A stretch of 64,000 nucleotides of DNA, from contig NC_132904.1 in the NCBI RefSeq assembly GCF_047675955.1, positions 435,501 through 499,500 of the forward strand, given 5' to 3'. The notes below the pieces were generated by a model. The model did no database searches. It worked only from the letters and a program-made list of their open reading frames with translations, and had not been told where the DNA came from. This document shows positions 20,574-32,118 of this stretch, in pieces (position 1 is the stretch's first letter; every line of letters starts with the position of its first letter). Made by a program: the position numbers and the translations under genes. The DNA is from Chlorocebus sabaeus. Its lineage: Eukaryota > Chordata > Mammalia > Primates > Cercopithecidae.

Positions 20574-21273
20574 CCCTTTGGGTTCTTTAGATTGTTCAGA
20601 CAAGAATATCAGACGCTCTCGCAATTAAAACATTTGGAAAGGAATTAATAGTGTCTTTTCATCAGGGACAGTGCTGATGACCCACAAGGGACCCCTTGAT
20701 GGTTCTGGGCATGGGTGACCAGCCTGGGCTCTGGCCTTGGGAGAAGCGACCGGGAGGTGTCTCTCACCCCTAGGCCTCCTGGTCCGGCTCCTGCTCAGGC
20801 CACAGGCGCGCACCCACCCCCCGCGTGCCTCAGTTCAGGCATCTGGGCGGGTGTTTAATGCTGCTCCCCAACCCAAGCATGTAGATTTCAGAAGGGGACT
20901 AGGACCCCAGGCCCGGCAGATGTTTGAGACCACTGGCTTCCAAGCGCATCGTCTTGGGGATTTGCATTGGCTCCTCAGCCTCCCCAGGGAATCTCTGTGT
21001 AGGGTCGGGAGTGGTAGGTCTGAGTTGAGAGGGTGCCTGAGATCCCCAGTGCAGACTGGGGGAGGGGAGTGCCCTTTCCGGCTGTGGTTAGAGCAGGAGA
21101 GGAACTTCGCCGGCCAGCTGGCGCAGAGCCTCGGGAAGACAGCGGGCACAGCAGGTGGTTTACGGGAAGCGTTGCAGCCTTCGGGTGGGGACAGCGCGGC
21201 GGACCCGCCACCCCCGTCTGCACACCCCCCACGCGCCCGCCCCACGCCACGGCCTGGGTTTCGGGAGCCTCGC

Positions 21274-21279
21274 TTTATT
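21274..21279 (-). promoter_or_regulatory. CDHR5: CDHR5 polyadenylation signal AATAAA
   Basis: TTTATT on the plus strand, 75 bases beyond the CDHR5 stop codon. Confidence 0.85.
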
Positions 21280-21353
21280 CTGCCTTGGGTCGGGGGTTAG
21301 GGGAGCGGGACCTCTAGCGCCCTCGAGGCAGCGGGAGAGGGTGGAGGGGCCGC

Positions 21354-24300
21354 TTAGATATAGGAGTCATCGCCGCCGGGCTCGTCGTGGGGACCCCTGC
21401 CCGGCCCCGCGCCCTCGCCCTCGTCGCCGCTGTCGGAGTCGCTGGCGCCATCCCCGTCCAGGGTGGGCGTGTTGAGAACGACCACGTCTGCCTCTGCCCC
21501 GATGTCCTCGCCGAACCACACGGCCTTGTACCCGCCCTCCGGCCGCCGCTCCTTCGTCAGGATGGACCTCACCGCTGCGGGGCTTCCCCGGGCTCGGGCC
21601 GCTGCCGGGGCCTCAGGGGCACTGCCCGGGGGCGCGGGGCCAGGGGGCGCGGGCTCCGCGGGCATCGGCGGTGCCTCCGCGGGCTTGGGGTCGCTCGTGG
21701 GGCTGGGGGCGGGCGCCCAGTTGGCCTCGTCGTCAGGGAGGAACGCCTGGTTGTCACAGCCTGAGGGCTGGGGCCCCTGCTAGCGGGAGTGAAGGCGTCA
21801 GTGGGGTCCCTGGGTCTCTGCTGCCTTGTGGCCTCTCCACACCCTCATTCCACAGTGGACACCCCTCCGCCTCCACATATTCCCCTCTGCCCTCCCTCTC
21901 CTGTCCCCCACTCCCTGCGGGTCGCCTGCCCTGCCCTCCACCCTGCGCCTCACCGGAGCTTTGCCAGAGCAGCACTTGAGCCGGGAGCCGTAGTGCTTGT
22001 GGACAAGGACAGTGAGGCCAAGGAGAGCCAGCAGCAGCAGTGCACCCAGCACCCCACCCAGGGCTGCCATGTCCACCACTGAGAAGCGCTTGTCCTCCGA
22101 GGGGCCGCCACCTGGCATCGCTGTGGAAAATGCCATCACCCCCGCACTGTTGAGCGCCCCAGGCATTCCCCATGCCAACCTGTGCCAGGCTTGATACACT
22201 TGGAAATCACCCAAGCCTGGGCTGTCTCCCAAATCTCAGGCTCTGCTGACCCTGGCTCGAGGGGCCTGTGTGTCCCAGTGAGACCCTGGCCCCCCCCTTC
22301 CCAAGGAGGCCAGGCTGCTCACAGGAGGGGCAGGGGCTTGCAGGGTGAGCCAGCAGCTGTGGGAATCATGGGATTCGCTGCACCCCAAATCTGGCCTCTG
22401 TCCTACACACATCACAGTTCACCTCACTGAGGGCCTTTGGCCTGTCTGTGTCTGTCAGTCCCAAACAGACCCCTCTGGGATTTCGTAGTCAGGCCAGGTC
22501 AGCCTGGGGTGGACCCTTCCTACAGCATTTCCCTACCACCCAGTGACCTCAGCCGGGGAGGGAAGGCAACGGAGTGGGTGCTACCTGAGGATGGGGTGTT
22601 CCTGCTGGGGGGCATCGGCAGAGAGGTTCCTGGCTCTGGGGTCTGAGCTGTGCCGCCACCGGGTGTGGCTGGTTGGTGGGAGGTGCTGGTTCCCACACCG
22701 GGGGGCATCGGCAGAGAGGTTCCTGGCTTTGGGGTCTGTGCTGTGCCGCCACCGGGTGTGGCTGGTTGATGGGAGGTGCTGGTTCCCACACCGGGGGGCC
22801 TCCCGGGTGTGGACGAGGTTGGTGGCCTCAGAGTTGTGCCAGAGGGTGGATGAGGGCCTGTGCCTCCCCCAGAGCTGGTTGTGGAGGGTCCCTGGGAGGG
22901 CACAGGGGGTCTGGGGGCTTCGGAAGTGGTGCTGGTCCAGGGCCCAGTTGTTCCTCCAGTCTCTGGGGATGGGGGCTCACCTGTGGAGGGGGGCTCCTGT
23001 TCGGAAACTTGTATCTCAATGACTGTGGTCGCAGTGCCAGAAGTCACCGTGTTTTTGGCCTCAACCTGGGGCAGGAAGGGGCTTGTCCCTCCTGGGCACA
23101 TCTTTAAGCCCCACACCCTTGGAGATGCCCACCTGCCCTGCCCTTCACCTCTGCGTAGAAGGCCCCCGCCTGGGTCAGTGTGGTGGTGGTCAGCACAACC
23201 TCTCCCTCCATCCGGAAATGTGAGTGGTTGGTAATTCGATACGTGATGGCCGAGTTGAGGTCCTGGACAGGATCTCATTGAGTCCCCGGCCAGGCTGCCT
23301 CCCACCTGCAGCCCTGACCCACCCACAGAGGGGAGGCCAGGTGGGCCTAGGGACCCTGGGCAACAAGGAAGGCTGCCGTGGGGGCGGCAGGCATCAGCCT
23401 TGCATGTGCTACCTACCGAGAACTCCGGGTCCCGAGCCTGGATCCTCAGAGGCTGAGAGGGGGCAGCTGCATCCTTGACCACAACACCTGCTCCAGCGCC
23501 AAGTGCCACGGTGCCACGGTACAGGCTCTGGGGGAAGCGGGGCGGGCTCCCGGCTGCAGCCACAGCCTCCACGGTGACCTGGGTCACTGAGTAGCGGGCA
23601 AGGTCAGCCTGCTGGCCCTGGAGGCGGGGGAGGCAGCCGTGACTCGTGGGGTTGACGGTGGAGCTGGTGCTGAAGCCTGGGGCTCAGGAAGAACAGATGT
23701 AGACTTGGCAGGGGCCCTGCCCCCCCACTGCCCTGCCCCCCGTGCAGGTCCCCACCTCACCTTCACCAGCAGAAGGAAGGTCATGGCGCTGGGGACACTC
23801 CTGGCCATGGTGAGGTTGCCGGAGTCTGGGTGGATGACGAATGTACCGTTCACGTTTCCTGGGAGGACGATGGAAGTGCTCAGTCCCGGCCCCCTGAGGC
23901 CCAGGGACCCAGCCAGCTCTGCCTTGCTGGCAGGTGCCCCTGGGGCTTCCCCAGCCCAAGGTGGGGATGGAGACAGGGACAGAGAGGGGTACGGGGCATT
24001 GTTGAGGGCTGGGCCCCACTCACCACTGAAGATGCTGTAGATGATGGCTTGGTTGATGCCGCGGTCTCCATCCTCGGCGTAGATGGGTCCGGGACGCAGG
24101 ACGAGGGGGGATGGCTTCAAGGATAGTGGAGAGGAGGGCACGTCGTGGGGCTGGGGTGGATGGCCCCAACCTGGCCCTCTGGTTCCCCATCAAGGTCAGC
24201 TAGGGCGGGGCTGGCTGAGGAGGGGCCCAGTCCCGCTGGTGGCCGGGCGTCCCTGCCTGCCTAGGACTGTCCCTTGTCCCAGCATCACAATGAGTCACAT

Positions 24301-27300
24301 CCCTGTGGGTCCCTCACTAACGAATAAGTTGCCCAAAGATACTGAGTGCCATTTGCACGATGCTTGTCTTGATGGCTAAGCAGACATTTAGGAAGCGGGG
24401 GGTTCCCGGGGTCTGCGTGTCTGCCTCTCATGTGCTGTTTGGTGGCCCCGGGTGCCTTGGTGCTGTGAAGGTTTGCAGACAGCCTGTGTGGGCCTAGTGG
24501 TGACTGTGAGCAGGGCAGAGATGTCACCATCCCTTAAGAACTCCAGGGCCCCAGCCCACCTCCCCAGGCCCCTGAGACCGCCTGGCTCTGGGGCCCACAC
24601 TCCTCTCTGTGTATTCAGGGTTTGCTCCCTCACCCCCTCAAAATGGGAAAGACTGGTTTACAAGGAGAGTCTGTATTTGTTTCAAAATCACAACCAAACT
24701 TGGCCCCACCCGCTGACCCTGACCCTGCCCTTCTTCTGATCGTGGCCGTCCCTGCTTCCAACCTGCCTAGAAGGCCCCGCCCCGGGCACTGCCCCTCCCT
24801 CCCCATTACCAGTGTGTGCCCCGTGGGGACAGCCCCGTGGTACTGAGCTTGGATGCAGACGTAGCCGTCTGAGAAGGTGCAGGGCAGGAACCAGGGGGGC
24901 CGCAGGTCGGCAGGCACCACGTGCAGCACCAGTGTGGCGGTGGCCGTGTGGCTGGGCTCCACATTCTCCTCCGGAGTGTCCTGCAACAGCCAGATCAGGC
25001 CTGGGAGCAGCTGGGGCCAGGGGGACCTCAAGCATGTGGGACTCAGGGCTGGGGTGAGCCGCTCACCCGCGCCAGCAGCCAGAAGGCCATGTTCGGCCGC
25101 TCGTAGAAGTTCAGGGGCCGGTCCAGCCTCAGGGCGGGATGGTTTACACCCACCAGGGAGAAGTAGTCACTGGCACCCTGGGGAGGATCAGGGAAGACAC
25201 AGCCTAAGAGCCTGGGAGGGCGAGGGCGGCTGCGGGTGTCAGTGGTGAGGGGCTCACGCTGGGGCAGGGCAGGTGGCACTGACTTCGGTCACTTCCTGGA
25301 GGGTGTAGAACAGAATGTCATCCTTGTCTTTGTCCTCGGCCTGCAGTTCTGTCTCAGGGATGACGGTGGAGTTTACTTTAGTGTCCTAGGGAGGGAGAGG
25401 GGCTTGGTCTGGCCACACTCTTGGCCCCTGTGGACCCCCGCTGTGGTTGAGCCCCCGGCCACCACTCGCCCCACCCCGGGCTCCCGCACCCCCTGCCCAG
25501 CCCTGGCAGCTTCGCTGGCCTCACCTCTTCCACCCTTATCTCCTTGGTTGTAAAGGGGAATTCGGGGGCGTTGTCATTGACGTCCAGCACTGACACGAAC
25601 ACCCTCAGCTGGGTCACCTGCAGGATGTGGCCGTCAGCCTCTCCCACAGCCCCTTCCCACATGAGTGAGGTGTACCCCTCAACGCTATCCTTCCCCATCA
25701 TGAGTGAGGTGCACCCCTCGGCGGCTGTCTGTCCCCATCGTGAGTGAGGTGCACCCCTCGACGGCTATCCATCCACTCACTCGCTCAGTGGTGTTGGGGG
25801 GCTGCAGGGGAGCTGCACATCTCTAGGTGCTGGGATGCAGCGATCACAAGAGACAAATCTCTGCCCGGTGGTGCCTGTCCTGGCAGGACTTACAACAACA
25901 GACAAAAAGGACTTTATAAAGCCAGGAGGTGGCAGGTGCGCCACAGAAAAATAATGCAGGTACTTGGGGATGCAACCAGCAGAATCTCAAGTGAGGAAAG
26001 ACAATCCAGTTCTTCACTTTGTTTTTTTGTTTTTTTGGATACAGAGTCTCATTCTGTCACCCAGGCTGGAGTGCAATGGCGTGATCTTGGCTCACTGCAA
26101 TGTCTGCCTCCCAGGTTTAAGCGATTCTCCTGCCACTGCCTCTCGAGTAGCTGGGATTACAGGCGCCCGCCATCACACCCGGGTAATTTTTTATTTTTAG
26201 AAGAGACGGGGTCTCTCCATGTTGGTCAGGCTGGTCTCAAACTCCCTCCCAAAGTGCTGGGATTACAGGTGTGAGCCACCGCACCCAGCTGACAACCCAG
26301 TTTCTTCACAAATAAATCTCCAAGAGAAAAGATGGGAGAAGGAAACGTGAAGATGAACAGAAACTCAGGAGAATTATCAGTTAGGTGCATAACGTGGACC
26401 CTGATTCAAACAAACAATTGTTAAAACCCTTCAGGGACCTTGGGGAATGCGGCATCCTGAACATTCGAGGTAGAAAGTGACCACTTTTCCCAGGTGTGAC
26501 GACATTGTGGTTATGTTTTAAAAAGAAGAGTCCCGGTGGGCATGGTGGCTCACGCCTGGAATCCCAGCACTTTGGGAGGCCGAGGCGGGCAGATCACCTG
26601 AGGTCAAGAGTTCGAGACCAATGTGGCCAACATGGTGAAACCCCATCTCTACTAAAAATACAAAAATTAACTGGGTGTGGTGGCGGGCGTCTGTAATCCC
26701 AGCACTTTGGGAGGCTGAGGTGGGTGGACGCCAAGGCAGGAGAATCGTTTGAACCTGGGAGGCAGAGGTTGTAGTGAGCGGAAATCGTGCCACTGCATTC
26801 CAGCCCGGGCGACAGGGTGACTCCATCTAAAAAAAAAAAAAAAAAAAAAGGAGGGTCCCGGCCAGGCGCAGTGACTCATGCCTGAAATCCCAGCACTTTG
26901 GGAGGCTGGGGCGGGCGGATCACCAGGTCAGGAGTTTGAGATCAGCCTGACCAACATGGTGAAATCCTGTCTCTACCAAAAATACAAAAATTAGCCAAGC
27001 GTGGTGGCGGGCGCCTGTAATCCCAGCTACTTGGGAGGCTGAGGCAGGACAATCACTTGAACCCAGGAGGCAGAGGTTGCAGTGAGCTGAGATCTCACCA
27101 TTGCACTCCAATCTAGGTAACAGAGCGAGACTCTGTCTCAAAAAAAAGCAGCGTCCCTCTCTTTCAGAGACACATGCCAAGATATGTGTGGGTGATGTGC
27201 TGTGGTGTGCGGAGGGTACAGAGCCCGCTGTCTGCTGGTAAGTGGGGGGGCCTGTGCTGGCCTCAGGATTCTGCAATTTTCCTTAATAAAGCCGAAAAAA

Positions 27301-28737
27301 ATGCCGCTGGTCAAGAAGTAGGATGTTGGGGGAGTGGGGCTGGGATGCAACTATTCCCTAATAGGGCGGTTGGGATTTCTCTGAAGACTGCAGACCTGAG
27401 CAGGTGAGGGAGGAGCGTGCCTGCGGGAGCTCTGAGGCTGCAGCAGAGCCTCTGCACAGTACATCTGGGTTTGACTCTCAGTGAGAAAGGAGCTGTGGAG
27501 GGCTGGGGTGGACTGGGCAGCCTTGGTTTACAGCGTCCACAGAGGCTGTTCCGCCGCATGGAGTGGACTGGGACCGGCAAGGGGCAACAGGGAAGCCAGC
27601 GGGCCGGCTGAAAGTTTCCTAAAATGAGTGCTGGTGTCCCGGCTCTGGTGGGACTGGAGGTAGGCAGACGGTGGATATCTGGGTCGAGCTGGGGCAGAGC
27701 CAAGTGATTTACCAATGGGGAGCTTAGCAGGGGACGTGGGGAGGGAGGGCGAGTGGAAACCAAGGTGGTTCCAGTGGCTGGCAGGATAAAGGTGCCTCCC
27801 TTGTGGGGGCAGTGGTGGTTGAGGGAGTGGGTGGGAGTCTTGGGCACACTGGGTGGGGGTATCTGCTGGACAAGGGGTCAGTGACGGGGACGCCACAGTT
27901 CAGGGCAGAGTCTGAACTGGAGGAAATGTGAGCATCGCTCTCGGAGGGATGGCATTTGAAACCACACCCTGGGTGAGGTCATCAGAGACTGGCCCTGGAC
28001 CGGCAGGGCAGAGCCCAGCTGAGGTGGCCTGGTGGGCGGGGAGAGTGGGGCAGGGACTCACCAGCGTGCCTCCGCTCTGACACAGCAGCTGAGCCTCAAG
28101 TAGTGAGTTCTCCTGTGGAGGCAGACGGGTCTGCAGTCACTGTCCCGCCCCACAGGTGGTGAGACTGAGGCCAAGGGGGCAGGCGCTGGCCCAGGGTCCC
28201 CATCATCAGTGGTCAGTGCTGAGGATGTGAAATGGCCCAGCCTTCTAGGGCAGGCACCACCAAGCATGGGTGTTAGTGGATGCCTGCAGGCATAGAACTC
28301 CTGGGCCCCCCGAGGAAGTTGTGGCCTGAGGATCCAGGCGCCCTTCTCCCGGGAGCCCCCACTCCCCACCCACCTGCCGCCCACACCTCGTAATCAGGAG
28401 ACACGTTGAGAAACAGCTGGTTTCCCTGGATCCGAAATGCGAAGGGGGTGGACAAGGGTCCGAGGGTCACCTCCTGGCCCTCTGGGACATGGATGTCCAC
28501 CAGCGGCTCGGTGACATTTGTGTTCTCCTCGACTTCAAAGAAGGACTTGTCCACAGAGCAGTCTGTAAGGTTGCAGAGGAGGGGTCAGCGCCTCCCAGGC
28601 CCTGGCTCCCCCCGCCCTGTGCCCCTACCTACCTACCCCTGCCCGCACGTACACTGGACCTGGGCCATGGCCCCCGGGGGTCGGCCAAGCAGCCCGGTGA
28701 GCAGCAGGGGAGGCCACAGCAGGGCCCAAGACCCCAT
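21354..28737 (-). CDS. CDHR5: CDHR5, cadherin-related family member 5 / mucin-like protocadherin (complete)
   Basis: CDHR5 is an apical type I membrane protein. In enterocytes it pairs in trans with CDHR2 to link microvillus tips, and binds the USH1C/MYO7B complex through its tail. Coding exons in gene order: 28737-28653, 28562-28387, 28112-28062, 25617-25525, 25385-25284, 25177-25067, 24980-24810, 24114-24024, 23858-23761, 23617-23417, 23262-23149, 23065-22585, 22120-21954, 21779-21354 (TAA). They sum to 2367 bases, 788 residues. Signal peptide about 1-25. Cadherin repeats to about 430, including the calcium motif DVNDNAPEF and AEDGDRG. Thr/Ser/Pro-rich mucin region about 431-591. Membrane helix about 609-631 (ALGGVLGALLLLALLGLTVLV). 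The cytoplasmic tail ends in GGDDSYI, a PDZ ligand. It is shorter than human (845) mainly because it has fewer mucin repeats. Confidence 0.96.
22603..22793 (-). repeat. CDHR5: CDHR5 mucin-like 93-bp coding tandem repeat, two copies
   Basis: A 93-base (31-residue) unit encodes PGVGTSTSHQPATPGGGTAQ, then TPxPGTSLPMPP. The same junction (GGTTCCCACACC on the plus strand) occurs at 22688 and 22781, period 93. Two near-identical units are present. I recall four in the human reference. The units supply O-glycosylation sites. Confidence 0.88.
25655..25775. repeat. About 40-bp tandem triplication in a CDHR5 intron
   Basis: GAGTGAGGTG starts at 25663, 25702 and 25742, each followed by ACCCCTC and a variant of GGCTATCC. 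It sits in the intron just upstream (in gene sense) of the exon 25617-25525. Confidence 0.88.
26019..26289 (-). repeat. Alu (antisense) with target-site duplication
   Basis: T-rich start, GATACAGAGTCTCATTCTG, ends CGCACCCAGCT. Diverged TSD: CAATCCAGTTCTTCAC before, CAACCCAGTTTCTTCAC after. It lacks part of the second monomer after CTGGTCTCAAACTC. Confidence 0.88.
26534..27147 (+). repeat. Two sense Alus splitting an L1 remnant (26534-26850, 26859-27147)
   Basis: Both have GGTGGGCATGG or GGCCAGGCGCAG starts and poly-A ends. Each is inserted after a copy of GAGTCC or GAGGGTCC. The first has an unusual extra CAGCACTTTGGGAGGC block in its second monomer, probably from Alu-Alu exchange. Confidence 0.85.
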
Positions 28738-28838
28738 CTTGGCGGCTGTCACCTGGCGCGAGGGTCCGAGTGGGTTTGGCGTCCAGGACTGGCGCAGTTC
28801 CTACCTCAGCGACCTTCGCCCCAGCCAGACGCCGCCCA

Positions 28839-28845
28839 CTTTATG
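28839..28845 (-). promoter_or_regulatory. CDHR5: CDHR5 TATA-like element
   Basis: On the minus strand CATAAAG (plus CTTTATG) lies about 100 bases upstream of the CDHR5 ATG. It also resembles a CDX-type site (TTTATG), which fits an intestinal gene. Both readings are inference. Confidence 0.5.
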
Positions 28846-28849
28846 ATCC

Positions 28850-30110
28850 TTTACAACCAGCCTCTGCCAAGGGGGCTCCCGCTGGCCGGCGGGTCCAGCC
28901 CACTGCCAGAAGGGGGGCAGTCATTTGGCCCAAGTTAGACTGAGTACAGGGATTAACCAGGGGGCTCAGGCCACAGGCACCGAGGCACAGGGCAGAAAGG
29001 ACTGGAGAACGGCTCACGGGCGCCATGGGGCTGGGGCAGGGCAGGGGCAGAGCGAGGGTGTTGGAGAGAAGCTGTTGGTGTTGGGGTGTCTGAAACCTGC
29101 CTCCCTAGCCCAGGCTGCCCTTGCTTGGCTCCTCCCCTAAGCTCTCCCTCAGGCAAAATTCCTAAGGCCAATCATTGAGGCTCAGAACCCGGGTGTTCGC
29201 CGGGGAGTACCTCCCTGCCTGCCTGATGGCAGGTTCTGAAGGAAGAGACTCCCCTCACTGTGTCCTAGAGACACCCCTGCCTGCCTGCCCCAGAGACAAG
29301 CCAACTTCTCAGGGTGGGGCTGGACAGGGCCTTAGTGACCAAGGCTAAGGCGGGGCTGTGGGGGGCAGCTGGGAGTTCCTGGGGAGCCCTGGTGCCCAAC
29401 AGAGGGGGTGAGGTGAGTCTTGACACTTGCCCTGCTCTTTTCATTGGCCCCCGCAAGCCCCCAGCTCTAGGGAGAGGCCACTGGCTGGGGTGGGGGCGAG
29501 GAAGGGGCTGTCGTGAGGCGGGGAGTGCAGTCATTCCTCTCCAGGCCTGTGCACCGAAGCTTCAGGCCTCTCGTGGCTGGGGCTGGGCTCAGTGTCCCAA
29601 CCCTGCACTGTACCCTCATGGTCGCCTGCAAGCCCTGCACGCTCCATACTGCACAGGCTCTGAGGGGTCAAGCCACTGGTCTGAGGCCACACAAGACAGA
29701 AGGTCCGGAGTCCTCATGCCAGAGTGGACTCCTGGCACCCCAGGTGACACCTCTGCCCTCCCCTCTTCCTGCCTGCCTGAGCCTCCCTGGCCCCTCCACA
29801 CCCTCCCCACTGCCCCTTCCGGAAACACTGACCACCCGGGCCCCCGTCTGTCCGGGCTCCCCCTGAGCCCTTGACTGTTTCCTAATGAAGACAAGGGGTG
29901 GGGCGGGGCCCTGCGGTGCTTAGTCGATGTACAGGAGGCGGCACTGATGCCAGAGATAAGGATGAGGGGCCAGCTGTGGCTGCCAGGTGTAAAGGGCAGC
30001 TGGGTGTGGTCACAGTCCCGGCTGGGTGGATGGGGCCCCCTTCCGTCTGACAGCCCTGCTACACAGGGGTTGCCTCGATTACACCAAGTGGACACAACCA
30101 ACTCCCAGTG
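28850..30110. other. CDHR5-SCT intergenic region
   Basis: About 1.25 kb of GC-rich, mostly single-copy sequence with no Alu. No coding or RNA gene is supported. Part of 29590-29750 could be a decayed MIR. Confidence 0.65.
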
Positions 30111-30127
30111 TCTGGGTCTGATTCTCC

Positions 30128-30133
30128 TTTATT
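30128..30133 (-). promoter_or_regulatory. SCT: SCT polyadenylation signal AATAAA
   Basis: TTTATT on the plus strand, 100 bases beyond the SCT stop. Confidence 0.85.
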
Positions 30134-30233
30134 GGTGCCGAGTTCCAACTCTCCCCCTCTCCCCCCAGCCTGCCCCACCACCCCCAATGCAGCTCCGCTC
30201 CTAGGCTGGGCAGGTGGTGAGGGGGTTCCTTCC

Positions 30234-30948
30234 TCATCTCGGTCGCAGGGTTCCTTCTGCAGCAGCACTGGCAGGTTCTGAAACCATAACCCCAGGCCTG
30301 GGCCCAGGGGGCAGCCAGGGAGACCAGGCCCCGCCCAGGGGCATCCTGCAGAGACAGCACGTGCGGGGCTGGGGCTGGAGACCCCGGCCCCGCCGCTGGA
30401 ATTGGGCCTCCGGTGGCCACCAGCGCTGACCCAGGGAGGCCACGGACAGAAGGAAGGGTCTGGGGTGGGGTCTGGAGTGGGGTCTACGGTGGGGCGGGCG
30501 CTCACCAGGCCTGCAGGGTGGGCGTGTCGGACCCGGACGGGCAGAGCAGACCCGCGCCGAGCCTGGACCAGGCCGTGCTGTTCTCTGCGTCCTGCTCGCT
30601 GTCCCCCGCCCCAAAACAGAGTTAGTCCTGGAGCTGGGGGTCGCGCGTTGCTGCTGGGGCACCACGGCAAGCCCCCACCCCACCCGGCCTCACCTGCGCT
30701 TCCCCACCAGACCCTGCAGCAGCCGCTGGAGCCGCGCGCCCTCCCGCAGGCGGCTGAGCTCGCTGGTGAACGTCCCGTCCGAGTGTCGCCGGGCCCTGGG
30801 GGCGGGCGGGGGTCGGGGTCAGGGCCGCGCGGGGGGCGGGTGCGGCCGGGGGCGGTCGGGCCTGGCGGGCGGCTCACCTGGGGGGCGCGGGGCGCGCGGC
30901 GGAGCCCCCGAGGAGCAGCAGCAGCAGCAGGAGGGGCCGGGGGGCCAT
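30234..30948 (-). CDS. SCT: SCT, secretin precursor (complete)
   Basis: Preprosecretin, the precursor of the duodenal hormone that stimulates bicarbonate secretion through SCTR. Four exons in gene order: 30948-30878, 30795-30694, 30598-30506, 30345-30234 (TGA), 378 bases or 125 residues. Residues 1 to about 18 are a leucine-rich signal peptide (MAPRPLLLLLLLLGG). A basic RARR site precedes the hormone at residues 28-54, which begins HSDGTFTSELSRLREG and ends QGLV. GKR follows, giving C-terminal amidation and cleavage. The C-terminal propeptide contains WSPWLPPGP and ends LRPR. It is four residues longer than human (121) because of an extra RPGV after the WLPPGP block. CpG-rich throughout. Confidence 0.96.
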
Positions 30949-31006
30949 GGCGGGGTCGGGCGCGGGAGCTGAGCGCTGCGGCCACGGCCAGAGCCCCGCG
31001 AGGCCC

Positions 31007-31014
31007 CTTTATGG
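31007..31014 (-). promoter_or_regulatory. SCT: SCT TATA box
   Basis: CCATAAAG on the minus strand, 60 bases upstream of the ATG, in a CpG island. The start site is expected near 30980. Confidence 0.7.
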
Positions 31015-31504
31015 CGGCGCCCGGAAGGGGGACGGCCCGGCCGCGCCCAGCGATCCCGGGAAGGTCAGGGCCGCCCCCCCAGCTGTCGCCCCGGCCCGGC
31101 CTCCCGCCCCCTCCGCCGCGCTGGCGCCCCTCGGCCGACTGGGGGAGGGGGACGTCCCGGCCTGGGGGGCGAAGGGGACGCGGGCCCGGGACCCCCAGAG
31201 GGAACCGCACCGCGAAGCCTCGGAGCCTCGGGGCGCGGGGACGGAGGGGCCGTGGGACTTGGGGGAGGATTTGGGGGGACTGGGGGACCCCGGGGAAGGG
31301 GCGGCGGCAGGAGCTCCGGAGGCCCCTGGAGCACCCGGCTGGGGCGAGTTCGTCTCCGGCTTCAGCGTTGGGACAGCGCCTCTGGTCCCGGGAAGGCCTG
31401 AGCGGCGTGACTTTGTTGTGGGGGCCGGTGTTGCCATTTTATCCGCTTTGAAGTTCAGGGTTCAGGATCATTGGGTTCGCTGACATTTCCGTGCATCCGT
31501 CCCC

Positions 31505-32118
31505 ACCATCCGTTCTCAGACTCCCCATCCTCCCAAAATCCGTTCTCAGACTCCCCATCCTCCCAAAATCCGTTCTCAGACTCTCCCATCCTCCCAAAAT
31601 CATTCTCAGACTCCCCATCCTCCCAAAATCCGTTCTCAGACTCCCCATCCTCCCAAAATCCGTTCTCAGACTCCCCATCCTCCCAAAATCCGTTCTCAGA
31701 CTCTCCCATCCTCCCAAAATCATTCTCAGACTCCCCATCCTCCCAAAATCCGTTCTCAGACTCCTCATCCTCCCAAAATCCGTTCTTAGGCTCTTCCAGC
31801 CTCCCAAAATCCGTTCTCAGACTCCCCATCCTCCCAAAATCCGTTCTTAGGCTCTTCCGTCCTCCCAAAATCCGTTCTCAGGCTCTCTTGTCCTCCCAAA
31901 ATCCGTTCTCAGACACTCCTGTCCTCCCAAAATCCGTTCTCAGACTCTCCCATCCTCCCAAAATCATTCTCAGACTCCCCATCCTCCCAAAATCCGTTCT
32001 CAGGCTCTTCCATCCTCCCAAAATCCGTTCTCAGGCTCTCTTGTCCTCCCAAAATCCCTTCTCAGATGCTCCTGTCCTCCCAAAATCCGTTCTCAGACTG
32101 TCCCGTCCTCCCAAAATG
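31505..32118. repeat. 30-bp minisatellite, about 20 copies, upstream of SCT
   Basis: The unit reads TCCTCCCAAAATCCGTTCTC then AGACTCCCCA. It repeats about 20 times with sequence variants (CATTCTCAG without CG; GGCTCTTCC; GACACTCCTG). Because the period is a multiple of three, long open frames appear on both strands, but they are low-complexity repeats and not genes. Higher-order order is visible: a four-unit block near 31561-31680 recurs near 31681-31790. Confidence 0.95.

Larger units (their letters stand above)
19230..21270. other. IRF7-CDHR5 intergenic region
   Basis: 19230-19584 is a GC-rich IRF7 upstream flank. 19585-20573 holds three Alus. 20574-21270 is unique, GC-rich towards CDHR5. 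No other gene can be supported. Confidence 0.75.
25618..28061. other. CDHR5: Large CDHR5 intron with Alus and an old L1 fragment
   Basis: After the 40-bp triplication, 25800-26018 has sequence reminiscent of an ancient interspersed repeat. Alus lie at 26019-26289, 26534-26850 and 26859-27147. 26400-26533 and 27148-27230 read like an old L1 3' end (ATGTTTTAAAAAGAAGAGTC, then TTTCAGAGACACATGCCAAG) split by the two Alus. 27230-28061 is unique with no feature I can support. Confidence 0.65.

Noticed and set aside
22520..23587. Single 355-codon frame spanning three CDHR5 exons and introns
   Set aside because: The true protein is spliced; the intronic parts do not match CDHR5 and the exon borders keep phase.
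30059..31210. 383-codon minus-strand frame over the whole SCT locus
   Set aside because: It reads through SCT introns and includes the exons out of their true context. Secretin is encoded by the spliced four-exon frame.
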